Shown: positions 1-9,573, counted from the stretch's first letter. The stretch: DNA of 64,000 bases from Gudongella sp034006985 (GCA_034006985.1 JAVERT010000003.1:62001-126000); one strand, 5' to 3'. Numbers and translations: made by a program. The notes: generated from the sequence alone by a model not told the origin.

Positions 1-46
1 GACTTCCTTATAATTCTTCATATAAAGCCTTTTTTATACTATTTTT

Positions 47-1366
47 TTATTTTCTTATTACAAGGAGTTCCTTTTCATTTTGTAACACTTTCTCGGCTTT
101 TGTATTTATGGTTTCATCAAATCTCTCTTTTGCTAGAGATAACATAAGCTTGATTCTATTTTCTTGATTAACTCTAGTTGCACCTGGATCGTAGTCTATT
201 GGTACTATATTAGCATTTGGATATATCCTTTTTATATTTGGGACAACCCCTTTCCCAACTATATGATTCGGTAAACATCCAAAAGGTTGCGCTACAACTA
301 TATTTTGAAAACCAGCACCTATTAGTTCCATCATTTCTGCTGGAAGAAGCCATCCTTCTCCCATTTTACAACCAACTCCAATTACATTATCTACTGATTT
401 TTTCAAGCGATTAAATGGTGCTGGAGCAATAAAGCTACTATAATCACTTATAGCTTCCCGCATAGCTTCCTCAATTGAACTTAAGTAATCATTTGATTTT
501 CTCATTATCAAGCTTTTCCAAAAACCTTTACCGTATAATTTGAAATCTATTACTCCATTTTCTACACAATACATTAAAAAGCCCATCAAGCCCGGCACCA
601 TAACTTCGCAGCCTTCTTTGAACAAAAACTCCTCTAATCCATTGTTCCCCAGACTTGAAAACTTAATATAGATTTCTCCAACTATTCCGACCTTAATTTT
701 TTTCTCCTTGCTACGAGGTACAGATTGAAAAGATTTTACTATTTCTACCATAGTATTTTCAATATCCCTTTTATTTGCACCTCTTTTATTGTTAAACTCA
801 TCCGTAATTCTTTTTACCCACGTGTTAACTAAATCACTACTTTGTCCTTTTACTATTTCATATGGCTTTACCTGATTGTTAAGGAGCATTAAAAGATCCC
901 CATATATAATAATTGCCATAGCTTGCTTTAACATAGCTAAGGAAACTTTAAACCCAGAGTTTTTCTCCATCCCACCAGCATTTAGTGATATTACTGGAAT
1001 ATTTCCATAGCCTGATTTTTGGAGTGCTTTTCGAAGCAAATGTATATAGTTAGATGCTCTACAGCCTCCACCAGTTTGAGTTATCAAAAGTGCAACCTTA
1101 TCCAAATCATAATCACCAGAGTTTAGCGCATCAATCATTTGCCCAATAACTAAAAGTGCTGGATAGCAAGTGTCATTATGAACATTTTTAAGGCCTTCAT
1201 CTACAACTGATTGCCCTTTGTTTTTAAGTATCTGCATATTATAACCAAAGTTTCTAAAAACCCTTTCAAGCAATGCAAAATGAATAGGTGCCATATCTGG
1301 GCATAATATTGTATAGTCTTTTTTCATTTCTTTTGTAAATTCATTTTTTTTAACTCTGTTAGTCAT
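47..1366 (-). CDS. 2-hydroxyacyl-CoA dehydratase-like protein (COG3581-type, BadF-associated)
   Basis: This 439-residue protein looks like the C-terminal module of the very long 'acyl-CoA dehydratase activase-related' proteins of Clostridia, related to the iron-sulfur subunits of 2-hydroxyacyl-CoA dehydratases. Visible conserved cysteine motifs are CPDM near the N-terminus, GGGCRASNY (about residue 100), VGCKMGEGW (about 333) and FGCLPNHIVGKG (about 364), candidates for Fe-S ligands. Its ATG overlaps the stop of the upstream 973-residue activase as ATGA, so the two are translationally coupled and probably act together. In related genomes both parts are usually one polypeptide, so this is a split form. 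The physiological substrate is unknown; a redox activation or repair role is inferred from the family, not seen. Confidence 0.7.
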   Translation of the reverse strand: MTNRVKKNEFTKEMKKDYTILCPDMAPIHFALLERVFRNFGYNMQILKNKGQSVVDEGLKNVHNDTCYPALLVIGQMIDALNSGDYDLDKVALLITQTGGGCRASNYIHLLRKALQKSGYGNIPVISLNAGGMEKNSGFKVSLAMLKQAMAIIIYGDLLMLLNNQVKPYEIVKGQSSDLVNTWVKRITDEFNNKRGANKRDIENTMVEIVKSFQSVPRSKEKKIKVGIVGEIYIKFSSLGNNGLEEFLFKEGCEVMVPGLMGFLMYCVENGVIDFKLYGKGFWKSLIMRKSNDYLSSIEEAMREAISDYSSFIAPAPFNRLKKSVDNVIGVGCKMGEGWLLPAEMMELIGAGFQNIVVAQPFGCLPNHIVGKGVVPNIKRIYPNANIVPIDYDPGATRVNQENRIKLMLSLAKERFDETINTKAEKVLQNEKELLVIRK

Positions 1367-4284
1367 TTTTTAAGCACCTCTTTTTCACGTTGCTCAACAG
1401 CTGCCAAAAGACTTCTTATTCTTATTTTTACTGCCCCTAAATTTGTAATCTCATCAATTTTAATACTTGTATATATCTTGTTGCTATCTTCGAGAATAGC
1501 CTTTACCTCATCGGTTGTAATTGCATCTAAACCACAACCAAATGATACTAGTTGAATTAACTCTATATCATTTTTATCCTTTATATACTCTGCTACTGAA
1601 TATAGCCTAGCATGGTATGTCCATTGGTCTAAAATATCAACTGACCTTTTCTTTGCTAATGGAGCAATTGAATCCTCACTTAGCACAACAACTCCAAAAT
1701 CTGTCAACATCTTAGCTATACCATGATTTACCTCTGGATCAATATGATATGGCCTTCCAGCAAGTACTATCATCTTTTTATCTTGCATTCGAGCAATCTT
1801 TATAAATTCCTCACCTAAATCTTGGATTTTCTTTAGATATGCCTTATACTCTCTAAATCCTCTATCTACTGCAAACCTAACTTTATTTAGTTTTATATGT
1901 CTATTTTTTTTATTTAGTGCTTCATAAATTTTTATAGAGAGAACTCGTTTATTTTCAAATCCGATATAGTCATATATAAAATCTATTCCTTTTAATCTTT
2001 CAACATTTGCCGCTATTACTTCAGGATAATATGCTACAACAGGGCAATTAAAATGGTTATCTCCTTTTTTTTCATCCATATTATATGTGATGCAAGGATA
2101 GAAAATCGTATCTACACCTTTATCTATCAAATACTCTATATGCCCATGAACAAGTTTCGCAGGAAAACATACAGTATCTGATGGAATCGTATGCTGTCCA
2201 CTAATATAAATTTCTCTAGTTGAAAAAGGTGAACGAATAACTTCAAAATCCAGAAGACTAAATACCGTATGCCAAAATGGAAACATCTCATAAAAATTCA
2301 ACACCATTGGTATGCCTATAGTACCTCTTTTACCTTTTATTGGTTTATATTGCCTTAAAAGGTCAAGCTTTTCTTCATACAGATTATACTTTTCTTCAAC
2401 CTCTTTATTTTTAATAGGTCTTTCGCATCTATTTCCTCCAATAAATTTCCTGTTATCACCAAAACTATTTACTGTCAATGGACAGTTGTTTTCGCATAGT
2501 CCACACATAACTAATTTTACTGTATGATGGAAATTTTGAAGGGATTCTTTATCCAGTATAGAGCTCTTTTCTCCACCTTGTTCTTTAGCATATAGTGCAG
2601 CACCATAAGCACCCATTAGTCCTGCGATGCTTGGACGAATTACATTTCGACCTATTTCATCCTCAAAAGCCTTTAATACAGAATCGTTATAAAAAGTTCC
2701 ACCTTGTACTACTATGTTTTCTCCAAGTTCTTTAGCGGAAGAAGCTCTAATTACTTTATAAATTGCATTTTTTATTACACTTATAGAAAGACCTGCAGAT
2801 ATATCTGCAATACTTGCACCATCTTTTTGTGCTTGCTTTACCGATGAATTCATAAACACAGTACATCTTGACCCTAGATCCACTGGTTGGCTTGAAGATA
2901 TACCTAGCTTAGCAAATTCATCAATACCATATCCTAATGCCTCTGCAAATGTCTGTAAAAACGAACCACATCCAGATGAACACGCTTCATTTAAAAATAT
3001 GCTATCTATTACACCATCTTTAATTTTAAAGCACTTTATATCTTGTCCACCAATGTCAATAATAAAATCGACATCTGGCTTGTATTTCTTAGCTGCAGTA
3101 TAATGGGCAATTGTTTCAACTACACCATAATCAAGATTAAATGCATTTAACATTAAATCTTCGCCATATCCCGTTACTCCTGAGCTTTTTATCACTATAT
3201 TAGGATATTTACTGTAAAAATCAAGTATGAAATCTTTTATAATAGGAATTGGATTCCCTTTGTTAGAGCTATACATATCACATAGAATATTCTCTTCTCC
3301 ATCCATTATTATAGCCTTTATAGTTGTGGACCCTGCATCAATTCCTATATACGCATCTCCAATATAAGTGGCAGGATCTTTATATAATACTTTGTTTTTT
3401 CCATGCCTATTTTTAAAATTCTCATAGTCTTCTTTAGAATTGAAAAGCTTTTTCAAACCTCCAAAACTTTTTTCTACTGCTCTAGTTTTCAGATCATAAA
3501 TTAAATCTTCAATAACTACTTTTTCTCCAATATCAGCTATAGCAGCACCCATCGCTACAAAATAAAGTGAGTTTTCTGGACAAATACCATTTACTAAAAG
3601 TGCACTGTTAAAACTCTCTCGAAGTTGTGAAAAGAAAGTTAATGGACCACCTAAATAAACAACCTTGCCTTTTATCTTTCTACCCTGGGCTAAGCCTGCT
3701 ATCGTTTGATTTGCAACAGCTCCAAATATACTCGCTGCTATATCTTTTTTACTTGCTCCTTGATTTAGGAGCGGTTGTATATCTGATTTTGCAAATACTC
3801 CACATCTAGAAGCAATTGTATAAGTCTTTTCATAACCTTTTGCAAGCTCATTCATTTCCAAAAGGTCAACAGACATTAAAGTTGCCATCTGATCAATAAA
3901 TGCTCCTGTGCCACCAGCACAGGAACCATTCATTCTAACATCCATTCCGTTTGTTAGAAAAATGATTTTAGCATCTTCACCACCTAATTCTATAACTACA
4001 TCTGCACCATCTATCGTCTTATTTACTGCAACTCTTGTTGCATATACCTCTTGTATAAATGGTATATTAAACCTTTCTGCTAAACCCATTCCAGCGGAAC
4101 CTGATATGGTTAATATAGCTTCTTTTTCATCTGGGAATTTATTTTTAATCTCTTGTAACAACACTGCCGTCTTTTCTCTAATTTGTGAAAAATGTCTTTC
4201 ATAGGATTGAAAAAGATTATTATCCTCTGAATCCAAAACAACACATTTCAATGTTGTAGAACCAACATCAAGCCCGATTCTCAT
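1363..4284 (-). CDS. Acyl-CoA dehydratase activase with two BadF/BadG/HgdC ATPase domains plus DUF2229
   Basis: The 973-residue protein has two ASKHA-type ATPase domains. The first starts at once with GLDVGSTTLK (residues 3-12) and the second at about residue 312 with GIDAGSTTIKAI. Each carries the Fe-S cysteine signatures of HgdC-type activators: MNGSCAGGTG and SRCGVF in the first, NEACSSGCGSF and SRCTVFM in the second. A DUF2229-type region follows (about residues 640-860), with cysteine motifs such as MCGLCENNCP, then a C-terminal part with GRPYHIDPEVNHG. HgdC relatives are homodimeric [4Fe-4S] ATPases that inject an electron into 2-hydroxyacyl-CoA dehydratases. The gene overlaps the downstream dehydratase-like gene by 4 bases. 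A leader of about 170 bases separates it from the guaB terminator. The exact client enzyme cannot be told. Confidence 0.8.
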   Translation of the reverse strand: MRIGLDVGSTTLKCVVLDSEDNNLFQSYERHFSQIREKTAVLLQEIKNKFPDEKEAILTISGSAGMGLAERFNIPFIQEVYATRVAVNKTIDGADVVIELGGEDAKIIFLTNGMDVRMNGSCAGGTGAFIDQMATLMSVDLLEMNELAKGYEKTYTIASRCGVFAKSDIQPLLNQGASKKDIAASIFGAVANQTIAGLAQGRKIKGKVVYLGGPLTFFSQLRESFNSALLVNGICPENSLYFVAMGAAIADIGEKVVIEDLIYDLKTRAVEKSFGGLKKLFNSKEDYENFKNRHGKNKVLYKDPATYIGDAYIGIDAGSTTIKAIIMDGEENILCDMYSSNKGNPIPIIKDFILDFYSKYPNIVIKSSGVTGYGEDLMLNAFNLDYGVVETIAHYTAAKKYKPDVDFIIDIGGQDIKCFKIKDGVIDSIFLNEACSSGCGSFLQTFAEALGYGIDEFAKLGISSSQPVDLGSRCTVFMNSSVKQAQKDGASIADISAGLSISVIKNAIYKVIRASSAKELGENIVVQGGTFYNDSVLKAFEDEIGRNVIRPSIAGLMGAYGAALYAKEQGGEKSSILDKESLQNFHHTVKLVMCGLCENNCPLTVNSFGDNRKFIGGNRCERPIKNKEVEEKYNLYEEKLDLLRQYKPIKGKRGTIGIPMVLNFYEMFPFWHTVFSLLDFEVIRSPFSTREIYISGQHTIPSDTVCFPAKLVHGHIEYLIDKGVDTIFYPCITYNMDEKKGDNHFNCPVVAYYPEVIAANVERLKGIDFIYDYIGFENKRVLSIKIYEALNKKNRHIKLNKVRFAVDRGFREYKAYLKKIQDLGEEFIKIARMQDKKMIVLAGRPYHIDPEVNHGIAKMLTDFGVVVLSEDSIAPLAKKRSVDILDQWTYHARLYSVAEYIKDKNDIELIQLVSFGCGLDAITTDEVKAILEDSNKIYTSIKIDEITNLGAVKIRIRSLLAAVEQREKEVLKK

Positions 4285-4452
4285 ACTATCACCTAGTCCT
4301 TAATTAATATCTAAACTTATGCATTGATTTTACTACAAATATCGATAAATGTATATACATATAGTGTCTGGGACGCCTTATCTATAAAACCCTAAGTTTT
4401 ATTCAACGATAAGACCCTTGTAGTCCTACATAAAGTAAACTTTCTGTAATAT
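4285..4452 (-). other. Leader of the activase gene with a nested hairpin
   Basis: This intergenic stretch lies between the guaB terminator and the activase start. It can fold into a nested stem: CTTATC (4376-4381 region) with GATAAG, enclosing ATAAAAC/GTTTTAT and separated by an asymmetric TCAAC bulge. I do not recognise it as a known riboswitch. It is probably transcribed as the 5' leader of the activase gene, but it could simply be a palindromic intergenic element. Confidence 0.3.
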
Positions 4453-4482
4453 AAAAAGAACCGAAATTAATCGGTCCTTTTT
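4453..4482 (-). terminator. Terminator of guaB
   Basis: On the minus strand AAAAAGGACCGA, a six-base loop and TCGGTTCTTTTT form a strong hairpin ending in a T-run, just after the guaB stop codon. The A-run on the other side would let it work in both directions. Confidence 0.85.
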
Positions 4483-4488
4483 GGATTA

Positions 4489-5940
4489 TTAGGATCTTTG
4501 ATAGTTTGGTGATTCTTTTGTAATTGTTATATGATGAGGATGATTTTCTACAAGAGTTGCAGATGATACTTTTATCATCTTAGCTTTTTCTTTAAGCTCT
4601 TCTAGATCTGCTGCTCCAACATATCCCATTCCAGATTTTAATCCTCCAATAAGCTGATAAACTACATCTCCTAGCTTCCCTTTGTAATGAACTCTTCCTT
4701 CTACTCCTTCAGGAACATATTTCTTAGTTTCTTCCTGAAAATATCTATCTTTACTTCCAGAATCCATTGCCCCCATTGAGCCCATTCCTCTATATTCCTT
4801 ATATCGTCTACCTTCAAAAAGAACTTCTTCTCCGGGACTTTCTTCAGTCCCAGCAAACATAGACCCTGCCATAATAACACTTGCGCCTGCTGCTATTGCC
4901 TTTGTAACATCTCCTGAATACTTAATCCCACCATCTGCTATAACTGGTATGCCTAATTCTTTAGCAGCTTCAGCGCAATTTATAATAGCTGTTATCTGCG
5001 GAACCCCTATACCTGTTACAACTCGGGTAGTACAAATTGAACCTGGCCCTATCCCTACTTTAACTGCATCTACTCCAGCTTCAATAAGGTCTCTTGTTGC
5101 TTCAGCCGTTGCAATATTCCCAGCTATAACTTGTAAATCAGGATAATTAGACTTTATCAGTCTAACTGCTTCTAAAACCCCTTTAGAATGCCCATGAGCA
5201 GTATCCAAAACAACTACATCAACCTGGCTTTTTATTAGGGCCGCAACCCTTTCCATCATATCTGCTGTTACTCCAATTGCAGCACCTGCTAATAATCTAT
5301 CTTTATGATCTCTAGCCGAGTTTGGAAATTCAATAGATTTTTCAATATCTTTTATAGTTATTAAACCTATAAGTTTGAATTCATCATCTACTAAAGGCAA
5401 CTTTTCAATTTTGTGATGTTTGAATATATCTAAAGCTGAATCCATTGATATCCCTAAACCGGCAGTTACTAGATTTTCTTTGGTCATAACCTCATCAATT
5501 TCCCTATCAGTGTTTCTTTCAAATCTTATATCTCTATTAGTTAGTATACCTACTAATTTATGATGTTCATCTACAATAGGAACTCCTGATATTCTATATC
5601 TTTCCATAAGTTCAAGTGCATCTGATACCTTATTGTGTCTCATCAAATAAAATGGATCTGTGATAATTCCATGTTCAGACCGTTTTACTCTATCAACTTC
5701 TAGTGCTTGTTTTTCAATAGACATACTTTTATGAATAATTCCTATGCCACCTTCTCTAGCAATAGCAATGGCCATTTTAGACTCCGTAACGGTATCCATA
5801 CCTGCAGTCATAAGCGGTATATTAAGTTTAATCTTACTAGTCAAATATGTTGTTACTTTAGTATTTCTAGGTAGTACTTCCGATTTTCCTGGCAATAATA
5901 ATACATCATCAAAGGTTAGACCCTCTCCAACAAATTCCAA
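4489..5940 (-). CDS. guaB: Inosine-5'-monophosphate dehydrogenase
   Basis: GuaB oxidises IMP to XMP with NAD+, the first committed step of GMP synthesis in the cytoplasm. The N-terminal GLTFDDVLLLP motif, a pair of CBS domains (about residues 90-210) and the active-site loop GPGSICTTR are all present, and the C-terminal flap carries YRGMGSMGAM. I place the start at TTG 5940-5938 (483 residues), because AAAGGAGG lies seven bases upstream of it. An upstream ATG at 5994 would put that ribosome binding site inside the coding region and overlap a hairpin. The gene is monocistronic, bracketed by terminators at 4453-4482 and 5994-6020. No guanine riboswitch was recognised upstream. Confidence 0.95.
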   Translation of the reverse strand: MEFVGEGLTFDDVLLLPGKSEVLPRNTKVTTYLTSKIKLNIPLMTAGMDTVTESKMAIAIAREGGIGIIHKSMSIEKQALEVDRVKRSEHGIITDPFYLMRHNKVSDALELMERYRISGVPIVDEHHKLVGILTNRDIRFERNTDREIDEVMTKENLVTAGLGISMDSALDIFKHHKIEKLPLVDDEFKLIGLITIKDIEKSIEFPNSARDHKDRLLAGAAIGVTADMMERVAALIKSQVDVVVLDTAHGHSKGVLEAVRLIKSNYPDLQVIAGNIATAEATRDLIEAGVDAVKVGIGPGSICTTRVVTGIGVPQITAIINCAEAAKELGIPVIADGGIKYSGDVTKAIAAGASVIMAGSMFAGTEESPGEEVLFEGRRYKEYRGMGSMGAMDSGSKDRYFQEETKKYVPEGVEGRVHYKGKLGDVVYQLIGGLKSGMGYVGAADLEELKEKAKMIKVSSATLVENHPHHITITKESPNYQRS

Positions 5941-5993
5941 ATTTATTCCTCCTTTATCGTTTCCCAAGACCATATTTTCTTTATAATGTAACA

Positions 5994-6020
5994 AAAGCCC
6001 TTGTATATGTCAAGGGCTTT
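5994..6020. terminator. Palindromic terminator between the ArsR gene and guaB
   Basis: AAAGCCCTTG, a seven-base loop and CAAGGGCTTT make a perfect 10-bp stem, with A/T-rich flanks on both sides. It sits downstream of the ArsR-type gene (minus strand). Confidence 0.7.
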
Positions 6021-6109
6021 ATAAATATCTTTAAAATGAGCACAACGATATAATTAACTCTGAAATCAATAATTTATGTAAAAACATAATAAAATAAATT
6101 TAAAACTTT

Positions 6110-6427
6110 CTAGGTGTTATGCTTACATACCCTAGTTTTTCTATGACAAATACAATCATCTTTATCCTTAGTTAAAAAATCAAGATAGTCTTTAAGATCT
6201 TCAATAACCTCTCTATCAATACTGTAGTTCATCCATTTTCCATTCTTTTTAGCTGTAACTATTCCTGCTTTAACTAGGATTTTCATATGATGTGATATCG
6301 TTGGTTGAGTTAATTCAAGACCATACATAATCTCACACCCACACATTTCACCACATGAAAGCATATCTAGTATTAACAGCCTATTTTTATCTGATAATGC
6401 TTTTACAACTTCCACTCTACGATCCAT
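6110..6427 (-). CDS. ArsR/SmtB-family metal(loid)-responsive repressor
   Basis: A 105-residue winged-helix protein. The helix-turn-helix reads LTQPTISHHMKILVKAGIV (about residues 39-57), typical of ArsR/SmtB dimeric repressors. CGEMCGC at residues 25-31 occupies the place of the ELCVCDL metal-binding motif of ArsR, and a cysteine-rich tail (CICH...CKH) adds possible thiol ligands. It therefore probably senses arsenite, antimonite or a soft metal. No resistance gene is next to it; the neighbours are guaB and an amidase, so the target promoter is unknown. A good ribosome binding site (GAGGGG) precedes the ATG. Confidence 0.85.
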   Translation of the reverse strand: MDRRVEVVKALSDKNRLLILDMLSCGEMCGCEIMYGLELTQPTISHHMKILVKAGIVTAKKNGKWMNYSIDREVIEDLKDYLDFLTKDKDDCICHRKTRVCKHNT

Positions 6428-6638
6428 TTTTACAACCCCTCAAGATTAGTATTTATCTATCTTTATGTTAAAATAATATCCCATTTCATCATACTTTGTC
6501 AATAAAAATAGAACTTTTTATATTAATTATTTTTGACTTATGTCATAAACGATTAATATACGATCACAATTTATTTTGATGTTGATAAATCTACCTAAAT
6601 AATTTCAAGACTGCCACAAATAAATTATAAACAATAAA

Positions 6639-6666
6639 GCCCTTAAACAATAAATTGTTTAAGGGC
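6639..6666 (-). terminator. Terminator downstream of the amidase gene
   Basis: GCCCTTAAACAA and TTGTTTAAGGGC form a perfect 12-bp stem with a four-base loop. On the minus strand it is followed by TTTATTG, just past the stop codon at 6701. Confidence 0.8.
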
Positions 6667-6700
6667 GGAAAATTCTTCTTAGATTAAAAAAATATAATTG

Positions 6701-7258
6701 CTAAACTACTAATTCTAAAACAGATACTTTATACTCATTCAAATAACCAGTATATATGAATTCAAGCTCAGAATAACTCATTATATCCATTGGTGAAGTT
6801 AATCCTGGATGCTTATCTGTTACATTAATACCACTTTTCAATAAAACTTCTGATACAAACTGAGAGCAGAAATAGTTGTATTTTCTAGGTAACGGAATAT
6901 TGAACAAAGCAGTAAACAGCCCTAAAAAATTATACCCATATTTATAGCTTTCTGATTTAAATCTACCTATTTCAGAAATAATACTCTCCCTCTGTGCTTC
7001 TTCAACTTTTAAAGAATATAGAGAGCAAAAAGTATTTGGAAACCTTCTAAATGTACCATTTTCAACATCTTCTCTAACAAATCCAGCCAAAAACGGATTA
7101 TAGGGATGAAGTCTTCCAAAACTATAAACCTCTTTAAGTTCTTCATCTAGTGATATAGATATATGAGTATATGAGTCCCCAGTATATGCATTTATAGCCC
7201 TTGAAAAATTAGAGCCACTATGTGAAAGCAATATATATATATTACATGTTTTATCCAT
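6701..7258 (-). CDS. Permuted papain-like (NlpC/P60-type, YycO-like) amidase-family protein
   Basis: The 185-residue protein has no signal peptide or membrane segment. It shows the circularly permuted papain arrangement: a histidine in YTHISISLDEEL near residue 31, and a cysteine in NYFCSQFVSEVLLKSG (about residues 127-142) that would be the nucleophile. Family members cleave peptide or amide bonds, often in cell-wall material, but many have no known substrate. It stands alone, with its own ribosome binding site (GGAGAGG) and a strong terminator. Assignment rests on the His and Cys motifs and the overall length. Confidence 0.6.
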   Translation of the reverse strand: MDKTCNIYILLSHSGSNFSRAINAYTGDSYTHISISLDEELKEVYSFGRLHPYNPFLAGFVREDVENGTFRRFPNTFCSLYSLKVEEAQRESIISEIGRFKSESYKYGYNFLGLFTALFNIPLPRKYNYFCSQFVSEVLLKSGINVTDKHPGLTSPMDIMSYSELEFIYTGYLNEYKVSVLELVV

Positions 7259-7362
7259 TTAAACCTCTCCAGTGCACCATAGTAATATCTTATTGTACTA
7301 TTTTTTTATGATTATTACAATGTATATTTTTTGGAATAAGTAACATATTGCATAAATATTAA

Positions 7363-7395
7363 AGAGGTTTGAAATATTTAATATTTCAAACCTCT
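7363..7395 (-). terminator. Terminator of groESL
   Basis: A perfect 16-bp inverted repeat (AGAGGTTTGAAATATT and its complement around one base) lies downstream of the groEL stop and is followed by TTTAATATTT on the minus strand. Confidence 0.75.
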
Positions 7396-7441
7396 AGAAA
7401 TTTTATAGCTTATTTAAGAGATACATACTTGGGTTTTAGGC

Positions 7442-9079
7442 TTACATCATGCCGCCCATTCCACCCATTCCTCCCATACCGCCCATTCCAGCCATTGGGT
7501 CATCTTCTTCAACATCTGCAACAGCAACTTCAGTAGTTAATACCATTGAAGCTACACTTGCTGCATTTTGAAGTGCTGATCTTGTAACCTTAGTTGGGTC
7601 AACAATTCCTTTTTCTACCATGTTTACATACTGTTCAGTCATTGCGTCAAAGCCAATTCCTTTTTCTGCTAGTTTAACTTTTTCTACTATTATTGAACCT
7701 TCAATCCCTGCATTAGCAGCAATTTGTCTTATAGGTTCTTCTAGAGCTCTAAGAATTATTCTAACACCTGTTTTTTCATCTCCAATAACTGTATCAAGAA
7801 GTTTAGCGATTTCTGGAATACTATTTAATAAAACAGTTCCGCCTCCAGGTACAATTCCTTCTTCAACTGCTGCTCTAGTTGCTGCAAGAGCATCTTCAAT
7901 TCTTAACTTTCTTTCTTTTAACTCAGTTTCTGTAGCTGCACCAACTTGAATTACTGCTACTCCACCTGAAAGTTTAGCTAATCTTTCCAAAAGTTTTTCA
8001 GAATCAAACTCAGATTCTGTATTTTCTATTTGAGCTTTAATTTGTTTGATTCTGCCTTGGATTTCTTCTTGAGTTCCTTCACCATTTACTATAACAGTAT
8101 TTTCTTTATCAATTTTAATTTTAGCTGCTTTCCCAAGCATTTCAAGGGTAGTTTCTTTGATATCATGACCTAATTCCTCAGATATAACTGTACCACCTGT
8201 TAAGATAGCAATATCTCTAAGCATTTCTTTTCTTCTATCACCAAATCCAGGAGCTTTTACAGCAACACAATTAAATGTTCCTCTTAATTTATTTAGAACT
8301 AGAGTAGCCATTGCTTCGCCTTCAATATCTTCCGCAATAATTACTAGAGGCTTGCTTAATTGAACAATTTGCTCTAGTACAGGTAATATTTCTTGAATAT
8401 TAGATATTTTTTTATCTGTAATTAAAATATAAGGATTTTCATATTCTGCTATCATCTTTTCAGTATCAGTTACCATATAAGCTGAAACATATCCTCTGTC
8501 AAACTGCATACCTTCAACTACTTCAAGAGTAGTTCCCATAGATTTTGACTCTTCAACAGTTATAACTCCGTCTCTCCCTACTTTTTCCATAGCATCTGCA
8601 ATAAGTTCACCTATTTCTTCATCTCCTGCAGAAATAGATGCTACTTGTGCAATAGATTCTCTGGTTTCAACTGGAACTGATGTTTTTCTAATCTCTTCAA
8701 CAGCAACTTCAACAGCTTTTCTTATTCCTTTTTGTAGAATCATTGGATTAGCTCCAGCTGCAACGTTTTTAAGACCTTCTCTAATAATTGCCTGAGCAAG
8801 TAGTGTTGCAGTAGTTGTACCATCTCCAGCTACATCATTAGTCTTAGTAGCTACTTCTTTAACAAGTTGCGCACCCATATTTTCAAACTTATCTTCAAGT
8901 TCAATTTCTCTAGCAATAGTTACACCATCATTAGTTATTATTGGTGCACCAAATTTTTTATCTAAAACTACATTTCTTCCCTTAGGTCCTAGCGTTACTT
9001 TTACTGTATCAGCTAATATGTTAATACCTCTTTCCATTGACCTACGTGCATCTTCACCAAATTTTATTTCTTTAGCCAT
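7442..9079 (-). CDS. groL: Chaperonin GroEL (60 kDa)
   Basis: A 545-residue chaperonin of normal length. It forms the double-ring folding chamber that, with GroES, refolds cytoplasmic proteins using ATP. Visible signatures are the ATP-binding VTLGPKGRNVVLDKKFG region near the N-terminus, AGDGTTTATLLAQAI (about residues 86-100) and the C-terminal GGMGGM repeat tail. It is the second gene of the groES-groEL operon, with a ribosome binding site AAAAGGAG. Transcription comes from the promoter with the CIRCE operator upstream of groES, so heat-inducible control by HrcA is expected. Confidence 0.98.
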   Translation of the reverse strand: MAKEIKFGEDARRSMERGINILADTVKVTLGPKGRNVVLDKKFGAPIITNDGVTIAREIELEDKFENMGAQLVKEVATKTNDVAGDGTTTATLLAQAIIREGLKNVAAGANPMILQKGIRKAVEVAVEEIRKTSVPVETRESIAQVASISAGDEEIGELIADAMEKVGRDGVITVEESKSMGTTLEVVEGMQFDRGYVSAYMVTDTEKMIAEYENPYILITDKKISNIQEILPVLEQIVQLSKPLVIIAEDIEGEAMATLVLNKLRGTFNCVAVKAPGFGDRRKEMLRDIAILTGGTVISEELGHDIKETTLEMLGKAAKIKIDKENTVIVNGEGTQEEIQGRIKQIKAQIENTESEFDSEKLLERLAKLSGGVAVIQVGAATETELKERKLRIEDALAATRAAVEEGIVPGGGTVLLNSIPEIAKLLDTVIGDEKTGVRIILRALEEPIRQIAANAGIEGSIIVEKVKLAEKGIGFDAMTEQYVNMVEKGIVDPTKVTRSALQNAASVASMVLTTEVAVADVEEDDPMAGMGGMGGMGGMGGMM

Positions 9080-9128
9080 CTTTTAATACACTCCTTTTTA
9101 TACTAGAATATAATAATTTAATCTTAAA

Positions 9129-9413
9129 TTAGTCTTGTACTACAGCAAGTATATCGATTAGTTTTAATATAGTTACTTCTTCTTCGTCTACTTTAATTTC
9201 CGTTCCTGCATACTTTGTAAAAATAACTTTATCCCCAACTTTAACTTGGTCTTTTCTTTTTTCATCATTGGTGATTTCATCACTAATAGCAATAATTTCC
9301 GCCATCAAAGGTTGTTCCTTTGCACTTTGAGGTAAAACTATTCCGCTTTTAGTTTTTTCTTCTACCTCTAATTTCTTTATAATTATTCTGTCTCCTAATG
9401 GTTTAAGGTTCAT
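9129..9413 (-). CDS. groS: Co-chaperonin GroES (10 kDa)
   Basis: A 94-residue protein with the family N-terminus MNLKPLGDRIIIKK, a mobile-loop segment (TKSGIVLPQSAKEQP, residues about 21-35) and the KYAGTEIKVDEEE motif near the C-terminus. It caps the GroEL ring as a heptamer. It is the first gene of the operon. An optimal AAGGAGGAG ribosome binding site precedes the ATG, and the CIRCE operator lies about 30 bases farther upstream in the leader. Confidence 0.98.
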   Translation of the reverse strand: MNLKPLGDRIIIKKLEVEEKTKSGIVLPQSAKEQPLMAEIIAISDEITNDEKRKDQVKVGDKVIFTKYAGTEIKVDEEEVTILKLIDILAVVQD

Positions 9414-9443
9414 TAATACTCCTCCTTGATTTTATCTATTTTG

Positions 9444-9470
9444 TTAGCACTCTTCGTAGTTGAGTGCTAA
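9444..9470 (-). promoter_or_regulatory. CIRCE operator (HrcA binding site)
   Basis: TTAGCACTC, nine bases, GAGTGCTAA: a perfect match to the CIRCE consensus. It lies just downstream of the groES -10 box, so HrcA bound there would block transcription. Confidence 0.97.
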
Positions 9471-9481
9471 CATCTATATAT

Positions 9482-9510
9482 ATAATACTCTAAAATAAGA
9501 ATATTATCAA
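9482..9510 (-). promoter_or_regulatory. Vegetative promoter of groESL
   Basis: On the minus strand TTGATA (9510-9505) and TATTAT (9487-9482) are separated by 17 bases, fitting a sigma-A promoter whose start point falls next to the CIRCE element. Confidence 0.75.
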
Positions 9511-9573
9511 GTCTATTTTTGAATTAGAATTTATATTTTTTCAAAAAAAACACTCCCCATTGGAAGTCTTGAT

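Noticed and set aside
5941..5994. Upstream ATG for guaB (N-terminal extension)
   Set aside because: A strong AAAGGAGG lies downstream of it and seven bases before a TTG; the extension overlaps a hairpin and is not conserved in the family.
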